From assembly GCA_026192395.1 (NCBI GenBank), contig WACF01000002.1, forward strand, positions 434,001-498,000: a stretch of DNA of 64,000 nt. Reading direction: 5' to 3'. Of the stretch, positions 35,101-42,968 are shown one piece after another (positions within the stretch are counted from its first letter, which is position 1; each line of letters starts with the position of its first letter). A model generated the notes under the pieces. The model was not told the origin of the DNA. It saw nothing but the letters and a program-made list of their open reading frames with translations, and ran no database searches. A program made the position numbers and the translations under genes. This DNA comes from Proteobacteria bacterium 005FR1. Its GTDB lineage: Bacteria; Pseudomonadota; Gammaproteobacteria; Pseudomonadales; Cellvibrionaceae.

Positions 35101-36026
35101 ATTCGGTGGGCAACAGCTGTGCACTCGGTGCGTTCACTTACATGTCAGAGAACGCCATTCCTGTGGATCTGCGGGTGGAAGCCATCAATGCCCAGAACGC
35201 GGTAGTGCTCAACTATGACTCGGCCCTTGGGTATCCAACCGCGGTTCATAGCCTGCATGCGGAATCCAACAACGACGGGAATGATTTGGGTGGGCGCTTG
35301 CAGATTGCCTCGGCGACTTGGGTCAACGGCGGATTGACGGTGAGCGATCCTGCTGCGAGCTTCCTGCGGGCAGCGAGCCTGGATGGCCCCTTTACGAATG
35401 TCGGAGTGGGCATTCGCCTTGTGGATATCGATAACGCGAATTTCGCTGATCTCGATTTCAATCCCGCGACTAACAGCAATTGTGTGGCCGCCGGTGACTG
35501 CGATAGCAAGCTGCTGGCGGGCGTGCTTGAGCTTCGTTTTGGACGGCTCTACCTGCAAAGTGTGCACGGCCCCGAATCATCCCCGCTGCCAATGGTGTGG
35601 CAGTCCGAATACTGGAACGGGGAGCGTTTCGTACTCAATGCCGATGATCATTGCAGTGAACTGCCGATCAGCGCTGTGGAATTCGTCGGTGCCAGCAGCG
35701 TGGTGAACGCAGGGACGGACAGCATTGCAGTGACGCTCGGCGGTGCAACCTCAGCGTTCGATTTCTCCGATCCACTGGCCAGCCGCGATTGCCTCAGCAC
35801 AACGGATATCCGCTTCTGCGAGGGGAGAGCAGGTGTGGCTTATGGCGCGCCGGGCTCGATAGTCACTTATCCAATCCGCGTGGACCTGTCGGGCTTGCCC
35901 TGGCTACAAGGCGACTGGAATCAGGACGGCAACTACGACGACAGCAATTTCCCCTTGGTATACGTGAGCTTCCAACATTATCGTGGTCATGACCGGGTAA
36001 TATACTGGCGTGAAGTTTTCGACTAA
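32193..36026 (+). CDS. mshQ: MSHA operon surface protein MshQ
   Basis: A 1277-residue exported protein with a signal peptide ending near VWAAC (about residue 35). In order: a lamin-tail-like domain (about 36-200), a Calx-beta-like domain (about 205-310: LTINDVTVTAGQDLVFTLTL), a LamG/concanavalin-like domain (about 325-545: FDGVDDYVEVP, TITAWVRP, WSHVAITF), then a long C-terminal DUF6701 region. Last gene of the operon; its start overlaps the mshP stop. LamG and Calx-beta modules suggest carbohydrate or surface binding, so it may be a tip adhesin. That role is inference. No terminator is evident before the next gene. Confidence 0.85.
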   Translation: MNFSKAVSQYMFRRLSRLTMATLVLLFAPGMVWAACSPYIGLAVINEVSKQQQNPQNQDSKDDAADFVEIKLLDSSIGSSVYESWTLKICENAGATPSCNTVPLSTTYTDAGGYPWLVISSLTEVGRYINLVIGTEVTLYDGNGDVVDYLSAGGFVVDEPACDFVYDTDVNTDSSTRRVQRSPDGTGDWNLVPAGNSQPPTDSSTNDDNIPADAPNLTINDVTVTAGQDLVFTLTLSAAYTEPVVVNYQSYDNTAVDEVDENGAAVADWDYLRVADSITIPVGATTATITVTSSPTGGGSFFLGISGANAVITDQTGKGVILPFPDAEWRFDEFGWTGSAGEVLDSSPNGGNGTAYNGASTSSVLPAVGGSPGTCYYGEFDGVDDYVEVPSDAALDFTSGLTITAWVRPDTDANRTKTILSKGAGSDFSYALQLTGSNTLEFSWCAARSGSSCTVETVTSASSLPLGQWSHVAITFSSFGKRLYINGNQDHFLLSGSGVVPNTDSLFIGAIGGSPVVTPLEGAIDELRFYDVEMDPWVIQSIMNSTRPCTPATLHHFHISFDGGSTASDSTAVTCEAALVTITAHSIAHMNITPGAGTGITLSTSTGQGYWSGATVGSLSNTGGGNGNYSFNGSSPSVTLAFNHTQPAIAPGAVNINVGGAASENVNEDPSIEFFESGFRVVDGADNPVVGNQIAAQTSATHYLQAIRTDAQTGACVGVFPAAQQVQVDLAAECNDPLACAGMQLSLSNNGTAHVLPTSADNGSNGASAWMPVSLMFGADSKAAFTLSYPDVGAISLHARHRIRNDDGTLSNDFMLGSSNAFVVSPATFAITTIDAGGVASPGTTGTGAGFTAAGSAFRMVVEARNALGNVTPNYGNEVVPESLRVDFTRLVFPGGGSLGVLNNTTSFARSAPGVLENATLNWTEVGTFTVTPGVGDGDYLGAGDVTGSESGNIGRFYPASFALDTDVSNSVGNSCALGAFTYMSENAIPVDLRVEAINAQNAVVLNYDSALGYPTAVHSLHAESNNDGNDLGGRLQIASATWVNGGLTVSDPAASFLRAASLDGPFTNVGVGIRLVDIDNANFADLDFNPATNSNCVAAGDCDSKLLAGVLELRFGRLYLQSVHGPESSPLPMVWQSEYWNGERFVLNADDHCSELPISAVEFVGASSVVNAGTDSIAVTLGGATSAFDFSDPLASRDCLSTTDIRFCEGRAGVAYGAPGSIVTYPIRVDLSGLPWLQGDWNQDGNYDDSNFPLVYVSFQHYRGHDRVIYWREVFD

Positions 36027-36060
36027 AACCAGGGTCGAGACAAGCGACGAAGGGACTGCT

Positions 36061-36816
36061 ATGCACAAAGGCGGACATTGGGAGCACAGCCACAGTCCGG
36101 AAGCCATTCGAAGCCGGCTGGAAGCGGGGCCAAGAGGTGTTTACGTCAGGGACTTTGTCTACGGCGCCATCGATGGAGCGGTGACGACCTTCGCCGTTGT
36201 GTCGGGGGTTGCCGGCGCCGGTATGTCCAGCGGCGTCATCATCATTCTGGGGCTGGCGAATATTCTCGCCGATGGTTTCAGCATGGCGGTGAGCAACTAC
36301 TTGGGCACCAAGGCCGACAATGAGCACCTGGAGAACCAACGCCAGACCGAGCACGAGGAAATCGACCAGCATCCCGAAGGGGAGCGAGAGGAAATCCGGC
36401 AAATTTACGCCAGCAAGGGATTTTCCGGGCAGCAGCTCGAAGATGTCGTCGAAGTAATCACCGCCGACCGCAGACAGTGGGTGGAGACCATGCTTCAGGA
36501 AGAGCATGGCTTGAGTCTGCAACCCGGTAATGCCCGCGCGGCGGCGCTTGCCACCTTTGTGGCCTTCGGCGTGGTGGGCGCGCTGCCGCTGACACCGTTT
36601 CTGCTGAACTGGTTCTTCCCAGGCCTGATCGCCGCGCCTTTTCTGGTCAGCTTAGTGGTGACCCTGTGCGCCTTCTTCGGGGTTGGTGCACTGAAGGGAC
36701 GGTTCGTACAGGTGAACGGATGGCGCTCGGGGCTGGAGACTCTGCTGGTGGGTGGCGTTGCCGCCGGCCTTGCCTATGGAGCAGGGTTCGTACTGGGGAA
36801 TTTCGTTCAGGTGTGA
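36061..36816 (+). CDS. VIT1/CCC1-family iron/manganese transporter
   Basis: 251 residues: FVYGAIDGAVTTFAVVSGVAGA forms the first helix with the conserved Asp, followed by a second helix LGLANILADGFSMAVSNYLG, a cytosolic Glu/His-rich metal-binding loop (EHLENQRQTEHEEIDQHPEGEREEI) and three more helices. VIT1/CCC1 proteins export ferrous iron or manganese from the cytosol. ATG 36061 has AAGGGA seven bases upstream. It follows mshQ by 34 bases, so it may be read from the pilus operon. Confidence 0.85.
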   Translation: MHKGGHWEHSHSPEAIRSRLEAGPRGVYVRDFVYGAIDGAVTTFAVVSGVAGAGMSSGVIIILGLANILADGFSMAVSNYLGTKADNEHLENQRQTEHEEIDQHPEGEREEIRQIYASKGFSGQQLEDVVEVITADRRQWVETMLQEEHGLSLQPGNARAAALATFVAFGVVGALPLTPFLLNWFFPGLIAAPFLVSLVVTLCAFFGVGALKGRFVQVNGWRSGLETLLVGGVAAGLAYGAGFVLGNFVQV

Positions 36817-36964
36817 CGGTGGATTTAGCGAGCACAAATTGTCCGAATTGCTTGAGATTCAATCAGGTTTTTGGCACGCTAGCAGATTCGTGGCCGCGAT
36901 CCGAAGGTAGCGGCCCGAAAACCATGTCGGCAATATAGATCAGCAAAGAATAGCAAGGTTCCTC

Positions 36965-37201
36965 ATGATTATTCCGCACGAAAGACTCGCCCCTGAAACC
37001 CTGGATTCGCTGATCGAATCTTTCGTCATGCGTGAAGGCACTGATTACGGGGATGCGGAATTCAGCTTGCTGGACAAGGTCGAGCAAGTGCGCCAGCAGA
37101 TCGTTGATGGAGAGGTAATCATCGCCTTCGATTACCAGACCGAGTCCATTAACCTGCTGCCGCGGCGGGAAATCGCTGTTCTTGCCGAGTCGGACGCCTA
37201 A
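36965..37201 (+). CDS. yheU: YheU-family small protein
   Basis: 78 residues matching the YheU/UPF0270 family along its length ([29 protein letters not shown], then NLLPRRE). Function is unknown. ATG has AAGG six bases upstream. It lies between the transporter and tusA on the same strand. Confidence 0.85.
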   Translation: MIIPHERLAPETLDSLIESFVMREGTDYGDAEFSLLDKVEQVRQQIVDGEVIIAFDYQTESINLLPRREIAVLAESDA

Positions 37202-37274
37202 GTCCGGCATTCGCTCGCGACATCCACAGAAATCGCTTTGCCTGGATGTCGCCGATGGGCGACAATTCGCGGCC

Positions 37275-37508
37275 ATGAAAAATCAGCCCGCCAAAATCCT
37301 CGACACCACCGGACTGCTGTGCCCCGAACCGCTCATGCTCTTGCATAATGCGGTGCGCGATATCGCCAGCGGGGAAATCATCTACGTGATTGCCACCGAT
37401 CCCTCCACAACGCGGGACATCCCCAAGTTCTGCACGTTTCTTGGACATCGCCTGGTTTCCCAGGAGCAAGAGGAAGAGAAGTATTTTTACTGGATTGAGA
37501 AGGCGTAG
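37275..37508 (+). CDS. tusA: Sulfur-carrier protein TusA
   Basis: 77 residues with the active-site CPEP (Cys in LLCPEPLM) and the C-terminal FCTFLGHRL typical of TusA. It takes persulfide sulfur from IscS and passes it to TusBCD for 2-thiolation of tRNA wobble uridine. The mnmC gene elsewhere in the window acts on the same nucleotide. ATG 37275 is chosen because upstream in-frame codons have no family match. It is followed by a hairpin terminator. Confidence 0.93.
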   Translation: MKNQPAKILDTTGLLCPEPLMLLHNAVRDIASGEIIYVIATDPSTTRDIPKFCTFLGHRLVSQEQEEEKYFYWIEKA

Positions 37509-37518
37509 GGGAAAGGAA

Positions 37519-37543
37519 AGGGATGACGCTGAACAGGTCATCC
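37519..37543. terminator. Bidirectional hairpin terminator between tusA and the convergent unknown gene
   Basis: A perfect 8-bp stem GGGATGAC/GTCATCCC with a 9-base loop, 10 bases after the tusA stop. Reading leftward it is followed by CCTTTCCTTTCC, a pyrimidine run that would suit termination of the convergent gene at 37601-38302. Confidence 0.65.
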
Positions 37544-37600
37544 CTGCTCAGCATCGGCGCTGAAAAGCGCAAACAGAACGAGGCCGTATTCCTCAGGCGT

Positions 37601-38302
37601 TCAGTAGCTGTCTTCCACCAACATGGAGATGGCGGCCAGCGCTTCCGGATCTTCGGCTTTCAGGCGGTTGGCGATGTGGTGCTGGAAGTAGTAGCGAAAC
37701 TCCTTCCGCGACTGCACCGGGTAGAGGCAGTCATCGCCCGGTAGCACCGGTGTACTTTTGACTTTGCTTTCGTCCGCCGCCAGTCCGCAAAGCGTGCCGT
37801 CGTGATGCAGACGCCAGCTGATGATCTCTGTCAGAGCCAGGCTGCGAAATCCATTATCGGAAAAAACCGCATGGGTTCCGATGGTATCGGGAATTTCCTG
37901 CACGATGTCGGAGTCGTCCTCGCAGATCAGCTCGTAGTAATCCGCTGCGGTCTCCAGCTCGACTATCTTGTGAATCGGCGCCTCGTAGAAGACCTCGTCA
38001 ATGCCCGGATCGAAATAACCTTCCCACTTGCCATTGAGCGGATCGCGGATGTCGGTGCAGGCGACGATATCGTCCAGCCAGGGCACCAATCCCACCACAT
38101 CGCCGTTGGCGCGCAGGCCCCAGCAGAGGATTTTCAGGCTGAACAGTTTCTCCGGATTGGCCTCGTTGGAGTACAGCATTTCCAGGCCATCGAGTTCGGG
38201 AGCGAGTCGAATGAAGCGGTTATCTGCGAGGGAGGAGTAGGGCTTTCCCGTAAAGAGATCGACGACGTTATCCATATTGTCGCCCTTGGTTGAGGTCTTC
38301 AT
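37601..38302 (-). CDS. Conserved-looking acidic protein of unknown function
   Basis: 233 residues, cytosolic, acidic, without signal peptide or membrane helix. I do not recognise the family. The N-terminus MDNVVDLFTGKPY could be a second start (residue 10). Features visible are several Trp-containing segments (ILCWGLRANGDVVGLVPWLDDI, IISWRLHHDG) and a Gly/Asp-rich middle (GYFDPGIDEVFYEAP). The gene is convincing: a full AAGGAGGTGG ribosome site precedes ATG 38302 and codon use resembles its neighbours. The unusually strong site suggests high expression. It ends against the tusA terminator. Confidence 0.7.
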   Translation of the reverse strand: MKTSTKGDNMDNVVDLFTGKPYSSLADNRFIRLAPELDGLEMLYSNEANPEKLFSLKILCWGLRANGDVVGLVPWLDDIVACTDIRDPLNGKWEGYFDPGIDEVFYEAPIHKIVELETAADYYELICEDDSDIVQEIPDTIGTHAVFSDNGFRSLALTEIISWRLHHDGTLCGLAADESKVKSTPVLPGDDCLYPVQSRKEFRYYFQHHIANRLKAEDPEALAAISMLVEDSY

Positions 38303-38600
38303 AATACCACCTCCTTAAAGGCTCTGGAGAAATGCTGCTGGCGTTCAGAGCATGATGGGATATTGGCGACCATCGCTACATAAGGTATATGTTGGGGCGA
38401 TAAAGCACAACTTTTTGTTGCGTATTCCTGCGCCATGTAGCGCCTCTTACCTCGCGATTCAGAAATAATTCTGGTGCCACTGACCAGCCGGTCTATGCCA
38501 ACGCGGCCCGCCTTCGGTCTGCTGGATTGGACAATCCCGGGAGTCGAACTTCTCAGGTGGGCCGAATAAATTTTCGCCGCACGGGAGCCAGTTCCGTGCG
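38303..38600. other. Divergent intergenic spacer
   Basis: 298 bases between the divergent unknown gene and epmC. I see no ORF, tRNA or array. The left edge holds the AAGGAGGTGG ribosome site of the minus-strand gene. A stretch near 38540 resembles a tRNA T-loop on the minus strand but does not fold as one. The right edge ends in a perfect hairpin at the epmC start. Confidence 0.6.
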
Positions 38601-38601
38601 G
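38577..38601 (+). promoter_or_regulatory. Hairpin overlapping the epmC start codon
   Basis: CCGCACGG and CCGTGCGG form a perfect 8-bp stem with a 9-base loop. The right arm ends on the first base of GTG 38601. If that GTG is the true start, the hairpin would occlude it and could control translation; it also covers GGGAG, the only ribosome-site-like sequence. Confidence 0.5.
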
Positions 38602-39215
38602 TGAGTCAGCTCGACGGTGTGACCAAATTGTACAAATCAGTTTTATTATCTCCTTCCGTTTCGACGATCGAGCAGGATCACCACCAGGCAGATTCGCTGG
38701 TGGAGGTCTTCAACCGGGTGTTTTCCCACAGCCACCGCACTCTGCTCGTGGCAGGGGGCGACGAGCCGCTCTATACCCCCGCCAGGGACGACAGCAGCCA
38801 TCACCTGATCGTGTTTACCCGTGACTATTTCGCCAGTGCACTCCACGAAGTGGCGCATTGGTGCATCGCCGGCCCAGAACGGCGCCAGCTGGACGATTAT
38901 GGCTACTGGTATGCCCCCGACGGGCGGGATCAGCAACAGCAACGGGCCTTTGAGCAGGTTGAGGTCAAGCCCCAGGCGCTGGAATGGATATTCTCACGGT
39001 CGGCAGGTTTTCGCTTCCGCCTCAGTGCGGATAATCTCGATGGTAATGGGGGCATAAGCCAGGCTTTCAAGGAGGCGGTATGGCGTCAGGCGCAGGACTA
39101 CTGCCAACTCGGCCTGCCTGAGCGCGCCGGCCGCTTTGCGGCGGCACTCGCCGATGCCTTTGCCGTGGACGATCATGTCGATCCCAACAAGTACCGCCTC
39201 GAGGATCTGGGATGA
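38601..39215 (+). CDS. epmC: Elongation factor P hydroxylase EpmC
   Basis: 204 residues matching EpmC (YfcM): LHEVAHWCIAGPERR with the HEXXH-like metal site, DYGYWYAPDGRDQQQQ, VEVKPQALEWIFS and LPERAGRFAAAL. It hydroxylates the beta-lysyl-lysine of EF-P after EpmA/EpmB have acted. The N-terminus from GTG 38601 is about 25 residues longer than usual; GTG 38619 is an alternative and no codon gives a shorter classical start. It overlaps the exonuclease gene by four bases. Confidence 0.88.
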   Translation: MSQLDGVTKLYKSVLLSPSVSTIEQDHHQADSLVEVFNRVFSHSHRTLLVAGGDEPLYTPARDDSSHHLIVFTRDYFASALHEVAHWCIAGPERRQLDDYGYWYAPDGRDQQQQRAFEQVEVKPQALEWIFSRSAGFRFRLSADNLDGNGGISQAFKEAVWRQAQDYCQLGLPERAGRFAAALADAFAVDDHVDPNKYRLEDLG

Positions 39216-40156
39216 TGGCCGATGAACACCCTGGCTTTCAGTCACCTGTGCTGTTGATCGATTCCTCCATCTATATCTTCCAGTATTATTTTTCCCTGCC
39301 GGACAACTGGTTCAGCGACGAAGGCTATCCCACCGCCGCTGTTTACGGCTTTACCACGTTTCTGCTGAAACTGCTGGAAGAACAGCAGCCGCAGCGGATC
39401 GCCGCCTGTTTTGACGAAAGCCTCGGCAGCTGTTTCCGCAATCAGATCTACCCCGACTACAAATCCAGCCGAGCGCATCCCGACGAAGCGCTTGCCTTCC
39501 AGTTGGCAGCCTGCCGGGAGATCGGCGAAATCCTCGGCATCCGCTGCTTCGCCAGCCGGGAATATGAGGCGGACGATCTGATCGGCACGCTCTGCCGCAA
39601 ACTGAACCGAAGCCAGGCGCCCGTCGCCATCCTCACCCGCGACAAAGACCTGGGCCAGCTGCTGTTGCGCGCTCAGGATTATCTCTGGGACTACAGCAAG
39701 GGCGAGCGCTTCTACGCCGGCTGTATCCAAAACAAGTTTGGCGTCATGCCGGCTCAGCTGGTGGACTACCTGGCTCTGGTGGGCGATAGCATCGACGACA
39801 TCCCCGGCGTGCCGGGCCTCGGCCCCAAAACCGCACAAGCCATCCTTCAGGTGTATCCTGATCTGGATGCAATCTTTGCCGCTCTCGACAAACTGCACCT
39901 TTTGCCAGTGCGGGGTGCCCAAGCGCTGGCGGAAAAACTGACCTTGCATCGCGATCAGATCGAGATTGCCCGCCAGCTGGCAAGGATCGTCGACAAGGTG
40001 CCGCTCGAGGTGAAAGTTGCCGATCTCAGTTGGAGAAGGAAGCACGTGAGCATGGACTACGCCGCCGAATTCTGTGAGCGTATGGGTTTCCCAAGGCTGG
40101 TCGCGCGGATCGAGCGCGTGCTGCAGAAGAATTCTTCACAAGCAATTGCGCTCTGA
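39212..40156 (+). CDS. 5'-3' exonuclease (Xni/ExoIX-like)
   Basis: 314 residues resembling the 5' nuclease domain of DNA polymerase I, without polymerase. The acidic metal sites are intact: LLIDSSIY, CFDES, EADDLIG, LTRDKDLGQL, VGDSIDDIPGVPGLGPKTA. It should trim flaps or RNA primers. The arch region DYKSSRA is present. The ATG is a tandem ATGATG overlapping the epmC stop, so the two are coupled. pdxB follows 12 bases later, probably in the same operon. Confidence 0.87.
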   Translation: MMADEHPGFQSPVLLIDSSIYIFQYYFSLPDNWFSDEGYPTAAVYGFTTFLLKLLEEQQPQRIAACFDESLGSCFRNQIYPDYKSSRAHPDEALAFQLAACREIGEILGIRCFASREYEADDLIGTLCRKLNRSQAPVAILTRDKDLGQLLLRAQDYLWDYSKGERFYAGCIQNKFGVMPAQLVDYLALVGDSIDDIPGVPGLGPKTAQAILQVYPDLDAIFAALDKLHLLPVRGAQALAEKLTLHRDQIEIARQLARIVDKVPLEVKVADLSWRRKHVSMDYAAEFCERMGFPRLVARIERVLQKNSSQAIAL

Positions 40157-40168
40157 TCGAGGTAAAAA

Positions 40169-41290
40169 GTGAAAATAGTCGCCGACGAAAATATTCCGCT
40201 GATTCACGAATTCTTCGATTCCCTTGGCCAAGTCGACACGGTGCCGCCCAGGCAATTGAGCCGCGCGCATACCGAAGGCGCGGACATGCTGGTGATGCGC
40301 TCGGTGGTTGCCATCGGTCGCGAGCTGCTGGAGAACACCCCGGTGAAATTCGTCGGCACCTGCACCGCCGGCATTGATCATCTGGATACAAAGGCCATGG
40401 ACGAGTTGGGCATCGCCTGGAGCGGGGCGCCCGGCTGTAATGCCAATGCGGTGGGAGACTATGTGTTCAGCAGCCTGGCGGCGCTGAACGTCGATTTTCT
40501 GAATGGCTCAGTGGGCATTATCGGCTGCGGCAATGTGGGCGGCAGACTTTATCGTCGTCTGGCAGAAATGAATGTGGATTGTCATTGCTACGATCCCTTC
40601 CTCACCATCGCAGAGCAGCCCAGCCTCACCTCACTCGAACAGATTCTGCAATCCGACATCATCTGCATTCATGCTCCACTGACCCAACACGGCCCGCACC
40701 CAAGCTTTCACTTGTTGGGCGACCGTGAACTGGCGCAGCTGAAAAAGGGCGCTGTACTGATCAGTGCCGGACGCGGCGGGGTCGTGGACAATCGCGCACT
40801 TGGCGAGCTGCTGAAGCGTCGCGATGATCTGCAAATCGTGCTGGATGTCTGGGAATCGGAACCGCAAGTCGATAAAGAGCTGTTTCGGCAGTCCACCCTC
40901 GGCACTCCGCACATCGCCGGCCACAGTTACAACGGCAAGGTGCGGGGAACTGAAATCATTTACCAGAAAGCCTGTGAATTTCTGAATCGCCCGGTGAAGA
41001 AAACCTTCGCCGAACTCGACCCTCACAAACCAGCGGAACCGATCCGCTTGCAGAACTCAGAGCCGATGAAAGCAATGCGGGAAGCGATTCTGGCGGTTTA
41101 CGATATGCGTCGCGATCACCAGGCTTTTGAGCAAGCGTTGCAGGGTGAAGGCTCATCTCGTGAGGCTTTTGATCGATTGCGAAAGCACTATCCGATTCGA
41201 AGGGAGTTTTCGGATTATCGGGTTGAACTTGCTGCGCCTGACGCAACGCTGGAGCGTGATCTTCGGGCGCTTGGCTTTGAGGTGAAGTGA
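40169..41290 (+). CDS. pdxB: Erythronate-4-phosphate dehydrogenase PdxB
   Basis: 373 residues, D-2-hydroxyacid dehydrogenase fold: N-terminal KIVADENIPL, NAD-binding GIIGCGNVGGRLYRRL, catalytic Arg in ISAGRGGVVDN, Glu in VWESEP, His in IAGHSYNGK, and the PdxB dimerisation tail (DYRVEL). It makes the second step of pyridoxal phosphate synthesis from erythrose 4-phosphate. GTG start with GAGGT upstream. It follows the exonuclease gene by 12 bases. Confidence 0.95.
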   Translation: MKIVADENIPLIHEFFDSLGQVDTVPPRQLSRAHTEGADMLVMRSVVAIGRELLENTPVKFVGTCTAGIDHLDTKAMDELGIAWSGAPGCNANAVGDYVFSSLAALNVDFLNGSVGIIGCGNVGGRLYRRLAEMNVDCHCYDPFLTIAEQPSLTSLEQILQSDIICIHAPLTQHGPHPSFHLLGDRELAQLKKGAVLISAGRGGVVDNRALGELLKRRDDLQIVLDVWESEPQVDKELFRQSTLGTPHIAGHSYNGKVRGTEIIYQKACEFLNRPVKKTFAELDPHKPAEPIRLQNSEPMKAMREAILAVYDMRRDHQAFEQALQGEGSSREAFDRLRKHYPIRREFSDYRVELAAPDATLERDLRALGFEVK

Positions 41291-41322
41291 GGTGACTTCG
41301 GTGCCAGTGAGGCCGTTTTCCT

Positions 41323-41468
41323 CAGGGGTGGAACTCTTTCAGAAACACTCTGGATACGTCCCTGTACGCTCCTTCGTTTGACTGCCGTGGATGGTGGAAA
41401 TACACGCTTTGCAGGAGCAAAAGCACGCCGTCCCTGAAGCGAAGGTTTTGAAAGGGGCTCCACCCCTG
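41323..41468. repeat. Interspersed inverted-repeat element after pdxB
   Basis: The left arm CAGGGGTGGAACTCTTTCAG (from 41323) matches the reverse complement of the right arm TTGAAAGGGGCTCCACCCCTG (41448-41468) with a few mismatches, enclosing about 100 bases. Within it, further short inverted segments are seen (GTCCCTGTACGCTCCTTCG against CGAAGG near 41441). Size, non-coding nature and location between convergent genes suit a small non-autonomous repeat element. Confidence 0.55.
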
Positions 41469-41515
41469 CGACAAACGGGCTTACTGGCACTAAACCGAAG
41501 ATCTTCCCTCAGTTG

Positions 41516-42931
41516 CTAACGGACGCTTTTCGCTCTACGGCGCCGCCGCTTCCCAGCCGCAAGCCGCCAACCCAATGCTTTCTCCACAGCCGCAACCATT
41601 TTCCCCGCGACATCTTTATTCGAAGTCCGCTCCAATTCCTCGAGCCTCGGGATCGCAGTAACGCTAACCACCAGTGGTCCCCCTGAAGAGCGGAGTATGT
41701 CGACGCCCGCCACCTTGAGACGCATGGTTTTCGCAGCGCGAATGGCAAGCTGCTTTTCCGCATCCGTGGCGCGGGCGGCGGTGGCCGCTGGGCGATTCTG
41801 GCGGAAGAGCCTGCCGTCCTTGAGGTCTGCCGTCATCTCCACCGCGCCAACCACCTTGCCGTCCACTACCACGCAGCGAAGGCTTCGGCCTTCGGCCTCG
41901 CGAATATATCGCTGCACCAGCATGTTGGCGCGCCTCGATTCGGCGCTGCTGATGATGTCCTGCGCGCGGGACTCGGTTTCGGCCAGCATGATGCCGCGGT
42001 GCTGAGAGCCATCCAACAACTTCACCAGCAGGGGAGGGCCGCCCACCATCGCGATCAGGTCTTCCACGTCCACGGGCGAGTTGGCAAAAGCCGAAGTGGG
42101 AATCGGAACGTCGGCGGTCTGAAGCGCCTGCAGGGACGACAACTTGTCCCGTGAGCGGCTGATTGCGTCGGCATTGTTCAGCGTATAGATGCCGAGTCGG
42201 GCGAAATGACGGGTGAGTGCACAGCCATAAAAGGTGACGTTGGAGCGGATTCGGGGAATCACCGCGTCGAAGTCCGTGAGGTTATGACCGCCGAGGTAAT
42301 GAACCTCCGGATTTTGCAGGTCCAGCTTCACATAGCACTGCTTGATATTGAGAAAGACCATCTCGTGACCGCGGGCGGCACCAGCTTCGATCAGGCGACG
42401 GTTACTGTAGAGCTCCGGGTCGGAGGCGAGCAGGCCGATTTTGAGCCCGGTCAGGTGCTCGGTCTCGCCGTAGAAAGCTTTCAGCTCCTCGAGCGTGAAC
42501 TCGCCCGCGCAGAAGCTCTCCGCCGGATCGACCAGCATGCGGCCGAGCATGGCTTCTCGGCCCAACAGCATGCGATAACCCATCGAATCGCGGTTGGTGA
42601 GGGTGAGTTCAACTTCCCAGTAGTTGTCTCCCAGCTCGATCGCGGTGCGGATGACAAAGCGCTTCTCTGCCGTCCCGGTTGAGCTCTTTACCGTGCGGCG
42701 GTCCACCACGGGCGCCTCGCAGCGCACCACGCTTTTTCGGTCGTTCTGCAAAGGATGAACGTAGAAGCTGACCCATTCTTCGCCGTTTCGCTCAAAACCC
42801 TGGATGTTGAAGGCGTGAATGGCGGAGGTTTTTGCGCCGGAATCAACGCGGGCCTTGATGGCGGGAATGTTCAGAGACGGGAAAACACACCATTCCTCGC
42901 TGCCAACGATAATCCGCTCTTCCGACGTCAT
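41516..42931 (-). CDS. RimB-like aspartic protease fused to a RimK-like ATP-grasp ligase
   Basis: 471 residues. Residues about 1-150 are a retropepsin-like RimB/ATP-dependent zinc protease domain with D30-S-G-A. Residues about 165-455 are an ATP-grasp domain related to RimK (LKIGLLASDPELYSNRRL, LLVKLLDGSQHRGIML, LVQRYIREAEGRSLRCVVV). RimK adds glutamates to ribosomal protein S6 and RimB trims them. In the ligase half Asp411 (GVDIL) is kept, but the next metal-binding motif E-x-N is S423-V-T425, so activity is doubtful or altered. The C-terminus is a run of Arg/Lys. Downstream lies the repeat after pdxB. Confidence 0.83.
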   Translation of the reverse strand: MTSEERIIVGSEEWCVFPSLNIPAIKARVDSGAKTSAIHAFNIQGFERNGEEWVSFYVHPLQNDRKSVVRCEAPVVDRRTVKSSTGTAEKRFVIRTAIELGDNYWEVELTLTNRDSMGYRMLLGREAMLGRMLVDPAESFCAGEFTLEELKAFYGETEHLTGLKIGLLASDPELYSNRRLIEAGAARGHEMVFLNIKQCYVKLDLQNPEVHYLGGHNLTDFDAVIPRIRSNVTFYGCALTRHFARLGIYTLNNADAISRSRDKLSSLQALQTADVPIPTSAFANSPVDVEDLIAMVGGPPLLVKLLDGSQHRGIMLAETESRAQDIISSAESRRANMLVQRYIREAEGRSLRCVVVDGKVVGAVEMTADLKDGRLFRQNRPAATAARATDAEKQLAIRAAKTMRLKVAGVDILRSSGGPLVVSVTAIPRLEELERTSNKDVAGKMVAAVEKALGWRLAAGKRRRRRAKSVR

Positions 42932-42968
42932 AAATATGCTCAGTTCTGATCCCGGCCGGTGCAGCCTG

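Noticed and set aside
38500-38580. tRNA-like T-loop (GTTCGACTCCC) on the minus strand near 38550
   Set aside because: The bases flanking the loop do not pair as a T-stem, and no acceptor, D or anticodon arm could be assembled around it.
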